This document shows positions 1-6,833 of a DNA stretch of 11,770 nucleotides, piece by piece (within the stretch, counting starts at the first letter, position 1; each line of letters opens with the position of its first letter). A program made the translations under genes and the position numbers. The stretch is from Lutibacter sp. GTDB taxonomy: Bacteria > Bacteroidota > Bacteroidia > Flavobacteriales > Flavobacteriaceae. The stretch covers positions 1 through 11,770 of the forward strand of contig JASMME010000020.1 in assembly GCA_030748365.1 (NCBI GenBank), written 5' to 3'. The notes under the pieces are model-generated. The model was not told the DNA's origin. It did not search any database and saw only the letters and a program-made list of their open reading frames with translations.

Positions 1-491
1 TTTTTGAAAAACACCTTGAGAAACACCTGTTATCTTCCCTGTTCAGCACCCATCCTTACGAGGAAGTGGCCTATGAAATTACCCCGACAGAGAATCTACA
101 CCAGGAAATTGGAATGGGCATGGTGGGTGAATTGACAAACCCTATGGAAGAAACCCTGTTTTTGTCTATGCTAAAAAAACGTATGAACACCCCAGTAATC
201 CGGCATTCAGCGCTATTGGGAAAAGCCATTAAAAAAGTGGCTGTTTTAGGAGGTTCAGGAAGTTTTGCCATTGAAAATGCCCTTGCTGCTGGAGCTGACG
301 CATTTGTCACTGCAGATATCAAATACCACGAATTTTACCAGGCTGAGCGCAAGATACTTATTGCAGACATCGGTCATTACGAAAGTGAGCAATACACAAA
401 AAACCTTTTAGTGGAGATACTTACGAAAAAATTTCCTAATTTTGCCATCATTTTATCGCAAAAAAACACGAATCCAATTTATTACCTATAA
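1..491 (+). CDS. NIF3-family dinuclear metal-centre protein, C-terminal part (5' end outside window)
   Basis: This is the 3' end of a NIF3/YbgI/YqfO-type gene. The frame is open from the first complete codon at position 3, so the GTG at 66 is internal and not the start. Seen: the segment HPYEEVAYEI just after the window start, a glycine-rich stretch VAVLGGSGSF, then TADIKYHEF, and near the C-terminus GHYESE. In NIF3 proteins the last motif (H-x-x-x-E) supplies ligands of a two-metal site in a toroidal hexamer; the other ligands lie in the missing N-terminal half. The biochemical role of the family is unsettled; GTP cyclohydrolase-like annotations exist but are weak. It ends 2 bp before the next gene, so the two are probably co-transcribed. 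The gene pair is a recurring neighbourhood in bacteria. Family call is firm; function is not. Confidence 0.9.
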   Translation, partial: FEKHLEKHLLSSLFSTHPYEEVAYEITPTENLHQEIGMGMVGELTNPMEETLFLSMLKKRMNTPVIRHSALLGKAIKKVAVLGGSGSFAIENALAAGADAFVTADIKYHEFYQAERKILIADIGHYESEQYTKNLLVEILTKKFPNFAIILSQKNTNPIYYL

Positions 492-493
492 GC

Positions 494-1270
494 ATGGCTA
501 AAAAGAATGAAGTTACTGTCGAGGAAAAACTGAGGGCACTCTACGATTTACAGCTCATTGACTCAAGGATTGACGAGATCAGGAGCGTAAGAGGGGAGCT
601 ACCTTTAGAGGTACAGGACCTGGAAGATGAGATTGTTGGCTTAAACAAAAGACGCTCCAATATCGGCGAAGAGGTAACTAATATAAAAGAAAATATCTCG
701 GCTAAGAAATTGGTCATAGAGGAGTCAAAAACGCTGATAAAAAAATACAACGAACAACAAAAAAATGTTCGTAACAACCGGGAATTCAACTCCCTGGAAA
801 AAGAGATTGAGTACCAGGAACTAGAGATTCAACTGGCTGAAAAAAGAATCAAGGAATTCAAGGTAACCATTGAGCAAAAAAACCTGGTTATCGACAGTAC
901 CAAGGAAAAGATTGACAAGCAGGAAGAACTTCTTAAGCACAAGTCATTGGAACTGAATGACATCATGGAAGAAACGGTTAAAGAAGAAGAACTGTTGACC
1001 GGAAAATCAAAGGAATACGCTACATTGATAGATGACCACCTGCTAAATGCCTACAATAGAATCCGTACCAAAGTTAAGAATGGACTGGCCGTTGTGTCTA
1101 TTCAAAAAGGGGCTTCCGGCGGATCTTTCTTTACCATTCCTCCACAAAGACAGGTTGAAATCGCCAGTCGTAAAAAGATCATCACAGATGAACACAGTGG
1201 TAGAATCTTGGTAGATGGCGCGCTGGCTGCCGAAGAAAAAGAGAAAATTGAAAAACTACTAGTACAGTAA
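494..1270 (+). CDS. Coiled-coil protein of the C4-type zinc-ribbon family, with all four cysteines lost
   Basis: A 258-residue protein. Residues about 10-180 are highly charged and heptad-like, consistent with a long antiparallel coiled-coil hairpin. The C-terminal domain (about 197-245) keeps the fold signature of the family: a G-x-x-GG-x turn, then IPPQRQ at 215-220, a basic strand, and the GRILVD block at 236-241. Normal members carry two CxxC pairs here. In this protein the positions are S208/S211 and D232/S235, and the whole protein contains no cysteine, so it cannot form the usual zinc site. Relatives are annotated as putative nucleic-acid-binding proteins; the actual role is unknown. 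ATG at 494 follows the NIF3 stop by 2 bp, indicating translational coupling. A strong terminator follows directly. I believe other flavobacterial members share the loss, but cannot check that here. Confidence 0.88.
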   Translation: MAKKNEVTVEEKLRALYDLQLIDSRIDEIRSVRGELPLEVQDLEDEIVGLNKRRSNIGEEVTNIKENISAKKLVIEESKTLIKKYNEQQKNVRNNREFNSLEKEIEYQELEIQLAEKRIKEFKVTIEQKNLVIDSTKEKIDKQEELLKHKSLELNDIMEETVKEEELLTGKSKEYATLIDDHLLNAYNRIRTKVKNGLAVVSIQKGASGGSFFTIPPQRQVEIASRKKIITDEHSGRILVDGALAAEEKEKIEKLLVQ

Positions 1271-1274
1271 AAAA

Positions 1275-1302
1275 TAGAAGCTTCCACTCGGAAGCTTTTT
1301 TT
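1275..1302 (+). terminator. Rho-independent terminator between convergent genes
   Basis: A perfect 8-bp stem (AAGCTTCC at 1278-1285 with GGAAGCTT at 1290-1297), a 4-base loop, and a T-run over 1296-1302. It lies 8 bases after the zinc-ribbon-like stop. On the other strand the hairpin is followed by CTATTTT, a weaker U-tract, so it may also serve the convergent UbiA-like gene, whose stop is at 1332. Confidence 0.85.
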
Positions 1303-1331
1303 ATCGCTATATCACAACGAACCAAAAATAG

Positions 1332-2171
1332 CTAAGGGAGAACACTGAGAATCATTAGCCAATATACTGGTATCGATTCTACCCAAAAACTGGTGTAATA
1401 ACGACTTTTTTTCGGGGAAGAAAATAGGACAAAAAACGCCGTAATGCCAGCGACCAAAAAGTCTGCATCAACACTTCCAGATAAGCTGTCACCTCTATAC
1501 AATGACAGCAACAAAAAAAAGCACAAAAGCAACAAAGCCAGTCCTTTTGATTTACCTACCCCTATAAGCTGAGGCAAGGTTCTCAAAGAGGGAGGATCCT
1601 TTTTGACATCCCTGATATCAAAAGGAATGGTGATGACAATCAGTATCAACACACGTTGTATAAAAAGCCACCAAACCCCGCTATCCAATTGAAAACCAAC
1701 TGCTAACAAAGGGAAGAATACGGTTACACCCGCCCAGCAAAGAGCAATGCTGTAGATCTTAACGCCCGGAAAGTCTCTGAAGGAAAATGTCACTCCCCTC
1801 CTTTTACACAACGGAATGACATAGAAAAAAGTTGGCAATAAAAAAGGAAGTAATACAAGCAAAGACCCTATAGAAATGCTTGAAGAAAATACCAGGATTA
1901 CCAAGCCGACTAAGGCGGATACTGACAAGACAAAAAATCCTATTTTGTGCTGATCATACCATTCTTTAAACCAATCGATTTCATGGGTTTCAAGTTCTAA
2001 GTACCGAATGAAATTGTAGGAAAAGATGATAGAAAACAGCACGAAAAGAGGGGATATATACGTGTCGAACCCATACTGCAGCAGGGTAATTTTAGTCAGA
2101 CAATAACCCGCGATCGCCACATGAACATTGCTAAAAATATAGGCCTTGAAATATGCATAAAATCTTGACAC
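1332..2171 (-). CDS. UbiA-like polytopic membrane protein
   Basis: From the GTG at 2171 this is a 279-residue, strongly hydrophobic protein with about eight likely membrane helices. It resembles the UbiA prenyltransferase superfamily as found in flavobacteria. Seen: FSNVHVAIAGYCLTKITLL near the N-terminus, and FDIRDVKKD (residues 184-192), which fits the second aspartate-rich motif (D185, D188, D192). The first motif, normally N-D-x-x-D in the second helix, reads YNFIRYLE (52-59) and lacks the aspartates, so ordinary prenyl-diphosphate chemistry is doubtful. The reading frame extends to another GTG at 2258, but those 29 residues look non-coding and contain two promoter boxes (2176-2209); starting at 2171 begins just before the conserved FSNVHVA block. 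Start and function are uncertain; fold is probable. It may act on a lipid or quinone-like substrate, or have lost catalysis. Confidence 0.7.
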   Translation of the reverse strand: MSRFYAYFKAYIFSNVHVAIAGYCLTKITLLQYGFDTYISPLFVLFSIIFSYNFIRYLELETHEIDWFKEWYDQHKIGFFVLSVSALVGLVILVFSSSISIGSLLVLLPFLLPTFFYVIPLCKRRGVTFSFRDFPGVKIYSIALCWAGVTVFFPLLAVGFQLDSGVWWLFIQRVLILIVITIPFDIRDVKKDPPSLRTLPQLIGVGKSKGLALLLLCFFLLLSLYRGDSLSGSVDADFLVAGITAFFVLFSSPKKSRYYTSFWVESIPVYWLMILSVLP

Positions 2172-2175
2172 CCGG

Positions 2176-2205
2176 CAAAGGTAGTTATTTGCAATATTTC
2201 TCAAA
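2176..2205 (-). promoter_or_regulatory. Bacteroidota-type promoter for the UbiA-like gene
   Basis: Read on the minus strand: TTTG (2205-2202), an 18-base spacer, then TACCTTTG (2183-2176), a full match to the flavobacterial -33/-7 pattern TTG-N17-23-TAnnTTTG. A second -7 match, TAAATTTG, lies at 2209-2202, and would put the transcript start near 2197, giving a short leader to the GTG at 2171. Either one makes the GTG at 2258 unlikely as the start. Confidence 0.6.
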
Positions 2206-2268
2206 TTTATCGTTAACAAAATATCATAAGTTATTAACTTGGTGCCGCTTTTACGCACTTAATTTCAG

Positions 2269-2276
2269 TAATTTTG
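2269..2276 (+). promoter_or_regulatory. -7 box of the gcvP promoter
   Basis: TAATTTTG matches TAnnTTTG exactly. No clear TTG lies 17-23 bases upstream, so the -33 part is weak. Transcription would begin around 2281-2284, leaving a leader of about 30 bases before the ATG at 2313. No room exists for a glycine riboswitch. Confidence 0.5.
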
Positions 2277-2312
2277 AAGCTGCGTAATCACCCTATTTAT
2301 TTTCGCTTAGAC

Positions 2313-5141
2313 ATGAATACAAATTCTTTTGTTTTAAGACATATTGGACCCAGAGAAGAGTCGGTAAATGAGATGGTCAAAACCCTGGGAATAACTTCGA
2401 CAGACGAACTGGTTAAAAAAACCATTCCCGAAGATATTCTACTCGAAAATGACCTGAACCTACCAGAAGCCATGAGTGAATTTGACTACTTAGAGCATAT
2501 TCAGAAAATGGCCGTGAAAAACCAATCATTTAAAAGCTATATCGGACTGGGATATCACCCGAGTATACTACCCGCTGTCATCCAAAGGAATATCCTTGAA
2601 AACCCGGGGTGGTATACCGCTTATACCCCTTACCAAGCAGAAATTTCACAGGGTCGTCTCGAGGCCTTATTGAACTTTCAAACAATGATTACTGAGCTCA
2701 CTGGTATGGACTTGGCAAACGCTTCCCTACTCGATGAGGGAACCGCTGCCGCAGAAGCCATGATCATGTTGTACAATCAGCGTTCTCGCAGCCAAAAAAA
2801 GGCAGAAGCAATCTCCTTTTTTGTCTCGAAAGAACTGCTTCCACAAACCATCGAAATACTCAATACCCGTGCAACACCCCTCGGCATACGCCTGTTTATT
2901 GGCGATCACAATGAATTTGAAGCGGATGAAGGCTTTTTTGGAGCCATCCTACAATACCCTGCCAACAACGGTGAAATCTATGATTATACGGATTTTATGA
3001 AGCAGGCAAAGGCTTCAGAAATCAAGGTAGTTGTCGCAGCAGACTTGCTGAGCTTGTCGCTCTTGAAACCGCCGGGAGAATGGGGGGCAGACGTGGTGGT
3101 AGGTACATCCCAACGTTTTGGTATTCCTATGGGATATGGTGGCCCCCATGCGGCCTATTTTGCAACCGGAGAACAATACAAACGCTGCATTCCTGGAAGG
3201 ATCATCGGCGTTACCAAGGACCAGGATGGTGACCGGGCCTTGCGAATGGCCCTACAAACAAGGGAACAACACATCAAACGAGAAAAAGCAACCTCAAATA
3301 TTTGTACCGCGCAGGTACTACTAGCTGTTATGGCCGGTATGTATGCCGTCTATCACGGTCCTAAAGGGCTGCAGTACATTGCGAACAAAATACACCGCCT
3401 CACCAGCACCCTTTCCAAAGGCCTTCAAGAAATAGGGATTCAGCAAGTCAATAAGACCTACTTCGATACCCTCACCCTGGTGGTTCCGGATAGGGAATCC
3501 CTTAAAAAAGTAGCGGAAGAAAATGGGATAAATTTCCACTACCCTGGCAAACAACAAGTGTCAATCTCTATCAATGAAACCAGCCAGCTGGAGGATATCA
3601 ACGAGATCCTGCAATGCTTTGCTGACAGCCTAAAAAAACAAGTGCACTCCTTTGATGCTAGCCTAAAGTCAACGCTGCCTGAAATCCTAAAACGACAGGA
3701 TTCCTATATGAACAGTCCGGTCTTTAACCAATACCATTCCGAAACGGAGTTGATGCGTTATATCAAAAAACTAGAGCGAAAAGACCTGTCACTAAACCAC
3801 TCGATGATCTCTCTGGGCTCCTGTACCATGAAATTAAATGCCGCAGCAGAAATGCTTCCTTTGAGCAACCCTCTTTGGAGCAACCTACATCCCTTTGCTC
3901 CTAGAAAACAAGCTGCAGGATACCACGCAGTCTTCGGGGAACTGGAGGCAGCACTGAACGAAATCACCGGGTTCGCAGCCACCTCTCTCCAACCCAATTC
4001 CGGGGCACAAGGAGAATATGCAGGTTTGATGGTCATCAGGGCCTTTCATAAGGCGAATGGCGAAGCGCATAGGAATATATGTCTCATTCCCTCATCAGCC
4101 CATGGAACCAACCCGGCTTCTGCCGTCATGGCAGGGATGAAAGTAGTGGTCACCAAGGCAACGGAAGATGGCAGTATTGATGTAGATGACCTGCGTGAAA
4201 AGGCCTTGTTACACAAGGAGAACTTGGGGGCCCTAATGGTTACTTACCCTTCGACACACGGGGTTTTTGAAAGTGCCATCAGAGAAATTACAAACATCAT
4301 TCACGACCATGGTGGACAGGTCTATATGGATGGCGCCAATATGAATGCCCAGGTCGGATTGACCAACCCAGCAAAGATCGGCGCTGATATCTGCCACCTA
4401 AACCTACATAAAACATTTGCCATCCCACACGGCGGCGGCGGGCCGGGTGTTGGCCCCATTTGCGCGGCAGCCCACCTGGCACCATTCCTCCCATCTAACC
4501 CCGTGATTAATACAGGGGGAGAAACACCCATTCCTGCCATTTCCTCCGCTCCCTGGGGATCTGCACTTGTCGTATTGATTTCCTATGGGTATATCAAAAT
4601 GCTGGGGAAGAAAGGACTTAAAAAAGCAACGGTGAATGCCTTGCTAAATGCCAATTATATAAAAGCACGCCTAGAAACCCATTACCCAATTCTATATACC
4701 GGTGACCAGGATTTTTCTGCCCATGAAATGATCGTGGATTTCAGAAACTTTAAATCTGCTGGGATAACAGTGACTGACATCGCCAAGCGCCTGATGGATT
4801 ACGGTTACCATGCACCTACCGTATCTTTTCCAGTTGCCGGCACCATGATGATAGAACCCACAGAAAGTGAGAACAAGGCTTCTTTAGACCGTTTCTGTGA
4901 TGCACTGATTGCTATCAGATCAGAGATCGATAACAATAGCGAGCTGGTTAAAAATGCCCCTCATACCGAAAAAATGCTAACGGCTGACCAATGGCATTTT
5001 TCCTATACGAGAACTCAGGCAGCCTATCCCCTGCCCTACCTCAGGGAAAACAAGTTCTGGCCGGCGGTGAGACGGGTAGATGAAGCCTACGGAGATCGAA
5101 ACCTTATCTGTACCTGTACACCGGTTACAGACTATGCCTAA
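2313..5141 (+). CDS. gcvP: Glycine dehydrogenase (decarboxylating), P-protein of the glycine cleavage system
   Basis: A 942-residue full-length P-protein with both homologous halves fused, as in E. coli and mitochondria rather than the split gcvPA/gcvPB form. It decarboxylates glycine using pyridoxal phosphate and passes the aminomethyl group to the lipoyl arm of H-protein, in the cytoplasm. Seen: N-terminal FVLRHIGPRE; GYGGPHAAYFA in the N-terminal half; SLGSCTMKLN (from residue 500) opening the catalytic half; and LHKTFAIPHGGGGPG, where K700 is the PLP lysine, followed by the glycine-rich loop. The reading frame opens at a TTG at 2274, but this overlaps the -7 box, and homologues begin at the equivalent of ATG 2313 (MNTNSF). 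gcvT and gcvH are not adjacent. No strong terminator follows the stop. Intact and confidently identified. Confidence 0.98.
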   Translation: MNTNSFVLRHIGPREESVNEMVKTLGITSTDELVKKTIPEDILLENDLNLPEAMSEFDYLEHIQKMAVKNQSFKSYIGLGYHPSILPAVIQRNILENPGWYTAYTPYQAEISQGRLEALLNFQTMITELTGMDLANASLLDEGTAAAEAMIMLYNQRSRSQKKAEAISFFVSKELLPQTIEILNTRATPLGIRLFIGDHNEFEADEGFFGAILQYPANNGEIYDYTDFMKQAKASEIKVVVAADLLSLSLLKPPGEWGADVVVGTSQRFGIPMGYGGPHAAYFATGEQYKRCIPGRIIGVTKDQDGDRALRMALQTREQHIKREKATSNICTAQVLLAVMAGMYAVYHGPKGLQYIANKIHRLTSTLSKGLQEIGIQQVNKTYFDTLTLVVPDRESLKKVAEENGINFHYPGKQQVSISINETSQLEDINEILQCFADSLKKQVHSFDASLKSTLPEILKRQDSYMNSPVFNQYHSETELMRYIKKLERKDLSLNHSMISLGSCTMKLNAAAEMLPLSNPLWSNLHPFAPRKQAAGYHAVFGELEAALNEITGFAATSLQPNSGAQGEYAGLMVIRAFHKANGEAHRNICLIPSSAHGTNPASAVMAGMKVVVTKATEDGSIDVDDLREKALLHKENLGALMVTYPSTHGVFESAIREITNIIHDHGGQVYMDGANMNAQVGLTNPAKIGADICHLNLHKTFAIPHGGGGPGVGPICAAAHLAPFLPSNPVINTGGETPIPAISSAPWGSALVVLISYGYIKMLGKKGLKKATVNALLNANYIKARLETHYPILYTGDQDFSAHEMIVDFRNFKSAGITVTDIAKRLMDYGYHAPTVSFPVAGTMMIEPTESENKASLDRFCDALIAIRSEIDNNSELVKNAPHTEKMLTADQWHFSYTRTQAAYPLPYLRENKFWPAVRRVDEAYGDRNLICTCTPVTDYA

Positions 5142-5343
5142 GAATGCGTTCACCAATGACTGCGGGTATTGAAAAACCTCACAAAGCTGGATGTATGCTT
5201 ATTTTTCATGAGGGCAATTGCATATGCTAGCAAATTGAATCCTAAGGAATTAGGCTAAAAAAAACATATAAACACGAAAACGTTGTAGTAGTTTTTTAAC
5301 TCCTTTTTTTTACTTTATATTTTTTTTTCTCCAATCAACTATG
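5142..5343. other. Gene-free 3' flank of gcvP
   Basis: No convincing ORF. It holds a weak hairpin (CCTAA, loop GGAA, TTAGG at 5241-5254) and, from about 5291 to 5329, very T-rich sequence with runs of six to ten T. The weak hairpin lacks an adjacent T-run, so gcvP termination here is not clear. The T-rich stretch lies directly upstream of the small-RNA promoter and may act as its upstream element. Confidence 0.5.
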
Positions 5344-5351
5344 TATATTTG
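5344..5351 (+). promoter_or_regulatory. -7 box of the candidate small RNA
   Basis: TATATTTG is a perfect TAnnTTTG match. The -33 region is a T-run (5320-5328) with no TTG. The transcript would begin about 5355-5358, at the foot of the first hairpin. Confidence 0.55.
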
Positions 5352-5355
5352 CCTC

Positions 5356-5428
5356 GGTAAGTGTTCTTAACTTACCAATCTTTTTCATAGCAATTTTCCT
5401 CACTCATCTTTGAGTGAGGTTTTTTTTT
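5356..5428 (+). ncRNA. Candidate small non-coding RNA of about 73 nt
   Basis: A compact unit between gcvP and the YgjV-like gene. It has its own -7 box (5344-5351). A perfect 7-bp hairpin stands at the very 5' end (GGTAAGT 5356-5362, loop of 7, ACTTACC 5370-5376). Then come a 21-base A/U-rich linker (5377-5397) and a strong terminator hairpin with nine T (5398-5428). There is no ATG in the unit; a GTG-started frame of nine codons ending TAG at 5386-5388 is the only small ORF noticed. The next gene has its own promoter at 5427-5459, so this is not simply its leader. The layout (5' stem, free linker, terminator) is typical of trans-acting sRNAs. I cannot match it to a named Rfam family; Flavo-1 is one to test. 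Alternative: an attenuated leader reading into the downstream gene. Confidence 0.55.
5398..5428 (+). terminator. Strong Rho-independent terminator
   Basis: Perfect 9-bp stem: CCTCACTCA (5398-5406), loop TCTT, TGAGTGAGG (5411-5419), followed by nine T (5420-5428). It ends the candidate small RNA and would also stop any read-through from gcvP. The end of the T-run runs into TTTG (5426-5429), which can be the -33 box of the next promoter. Confidence 0.9.
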
Positions 5429-5459
5429 GCCTTCATTTTAATGATATTAACTACCTTTG
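5427..5459 (+). promoter_or_regulatory. Promoter of the YgjV-like / GT4 gene pair
   Basis: TTG (5427-5429), 22-base spacer, TACCTTTG (5452-5459): full match to the flavobacterial promoter pattern. The expected transcript start near 5465 leaves a leader of about 20 bases to the ATG at 5484. Confidence 0.65.
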
Positions 5460-5483
5460 CTGGTCACTTAAAATAACTACCGT

Positions 5484-5711
5484 ATGATCTTAGGTATTTC
5501 ACTTACCGAATGGGTAGGCTACTTGGCCTCCTTAGTACTCATCCTCTCCTTTATGATGAAAAACATACGAAACCTCCGATGGGTCAATTCGATGGGCGCA
5601 ATTTTGTTCGTCGTATATGGCGTAATGCTAGATATTTCCTATCCCATAATCATTACCAACAGCTTTATTTTATCAGCTAATATTTATTACTTACTTTTAG
5701 GGAAGAATTGA
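5484..5711 (+). CDS. Small three-helix membrane protein, YgjV/SemiSWEET-like
   Basis: A 75-residue protein with three predicted membrane helices (about 5-25, 32-50 and 52-72) and almost no soluble part. The pattern N-S-x-G-A-x-L-F-x-x-Y-G-x-x-L in helix 2 and P-I-I-I-T-N in helix 3 is like the half-size YgjV proteins of flavobacteria, which are often mislabelled uroporphyrinogen decarboxylase; nothing of that enzyme is present. The three-helix size and the Y-G...P-I-I-x-N spacing also recall SemiSWEET sugar transporters, which work as dimers, but the PQ motif of helix 1 is replaced by MK. Substrate unknown. The start is a clear ATG about 20 bases after the expected transcript start. The GT4 gene follows after 22 bp, so they are probably co-transcribed. 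Family resemblance probable, transport role inferred. Confidence 0.8.
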   Translation: MILGISLTEWVGYLASLVLILSFMMKNIRNLRWVNSMGAILFVVYGVMLDISYPIIITNSFILSANIYYLLLGKN

Positions 5712-5733
5712 TTGTCCCTCAAAGCCATTTCCC

Positions 5734-6825
5734 TTGAAACGTATCATTGTTTCAGTAACCAATGACCTCGTAACAGACCAAAGAGTCCAGAAAGTATGTG
5801 ATTCTTTGCAGCAAAACGGTTATGATATCTACCTGATTGGCAGAAAGCGCCCGGAAAGTGACCAGGTCCGCCTTCCTTTTAAAACGTTTCGGTATAAACT
5901 CCTGTTTGACAAGGGCTTTTGGTTCTATGCAGAATACAACCTACGACTGTTCTGGAAGCTCCTGTTTATACAAGGGGATATTCTTTTGGCGAATGATCTT
6001 GACACCTTATTGGCCAACTACCTGGCAAGCAAGCTTTCTGGAAAAAAACTGGTCTATGACAGCCATGAACTGTTTACGGAAGTTCCTGAACTGGCCGGGC
6101 GGCCACTGGTCAGGCATTGCTGGCTGATGTTGGAGAAAAAGCTGTTACCGGGATTGTCGCACTGTTATACGGTTAGCCCTTCCATCGTAAGACATTACAA
6201 AGAGCAATACGGTGTTGCTTTCACCCTAATCAGAAACTTTCCAACACAGAAAAAACAATCAAAAAAAGGGTCTTTCCCCTTTAAAATCGACAATAAAAAA
6301 CTAATCTTATACCAGGGAGCACTTAACAAGGGACGGGGCCTTGAACTGATGTTAGACACTCTGTGCTTGCTAAAAGACACGCTGTTTATTATCATCGGAA
6401 GCGGGGATATTGAAAAGAGCCTGCAGAAAAAAGCACGCGCTCTAAACCTCGGAGAAAAGGTCGTATTTCTGGGAGCTGTTCCTCCAACAGCGCTTCAGGA
6501 ACTGACGCCCCTGGCCGATCTGGGTATCAGCCTGGAAGCAGATTGTGGCTTGAATTACCGCTACGCATTGCCCAATAAACTATTTGACTATATCCAGGCC
6601 CGTGTTCCAGTATTGGTAGCCGACCTTCCGGAGATGAAACACATGGTGCTTACCCACCAGGTGGGTGAAATCGCTTTTGACAGAAATCCCCAGGCACTGG
6701 CGAAACAAATCGAAAACATGCTCAATAAACGGGCTACCTATACCACTGCATTGAACACCGCAGCCAGCAGACTGACCTGGGAAAACGAATCACAGCAATT
6801 AATCGAACTCTTTCGTAGCCTGTAA
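5734..6825 (+). CDS. GT4-type (GT-B fold) glycosyltransferase
   Basis: A 363-residue glycosyltransferase of GT-B fold, probably CAZy GT4/GT1-like, acting on nucleotide-sugar donors at the cytoplasmic face of the membrane. The N-terminal motif SVTNDLVTDQRVQKVC (7-22) and LIGRK (34-38) begin the acceptor domain. NDLDTL (87-92) and YDSHELFTEVPEL (108-120) are conserved in flavobacterial members. The C-terminal donor domain has YQGALNKGRGLE (193-204), IGSGD (221-225) and PNKLFDYIQARVPVLV (280-295). The canonical E-x7-E is not obvious; D285 stands where many relatives have glutamate. The start is TTG at 5734, since homologues begin exactly there and no upstream ATG fits. It follows the small membrane protein by 22 bp and ends 8 bp from the convergent GT2 stop. 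Product polysaccharide unknown. Confidence 0.9.
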   Translation: MKRIIVSVTNDLVTDQRVQKVCDSLQQNGYDIYLIGRKRPESDQVRLPFKTFRYKLLFDKGFWFYAEYNLRLFWKLLFIQGDILLANDLDTLLANYLASKLSGKKLVYDSHELFTEVPELAGRPLVRHCWLMLEKKLLPGLSHCYTVSPSIVRHYKEQYGVAFTLIRNFPTQKKQSKKGSFPFKIDNKKLILYQGALNKGRGLELMLDTLCLLKDTLFIIIGSGDIEKSLQKKARALNLGEKVVFLGAVPPTALQELTPLADLGISLEADCGLNYRYALPNKLFDYIQARVPVLVADLPEMKHMVLTHQVGEIAFDRNPQALAKQIENMLNKRATYTTALNTAASRLTWENESQQLIELFRSL

Positions 6826-6833
6826 CATCCGTA

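Noticed and set aside
2274..2312. TTG start of gcvP giving 13 extra residues
   Set aside because: The TTG is part of the -7 box TAATTTTG, so it would lie upstream of the transcript start, and homologues begin at the MNTNSF equivalent.
2277..2312. Glycine riboswitch ahead of gcvP
   Set aside because: The leader between the -7 box and ATG is only about 30 bases, too short for the aptamer, and no conserved core is seen.
4297..4540. Two overlapping minus-strand ORFs opposite the GcvP PLP-binding region
   Set aside because: They are reflections of the GC-rich, highly conserved glycine-rich loop region of gcvP.
5356..5362. GGTAAGT resembling an intron donor
   Set aside because: It is one arm of a perfect hairpin in a bacterial intergenic region; no intron features follow.
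5335..5388. 17-codon minus-strand ORF beginning ATGAAAAAG (MKKIGKLRT) antisense to the candidate sRNA
   Set aside because: No minus-strand promoter seen, very short, and it overlaps the sRNA hairpin, whose symmetry explains part of it.
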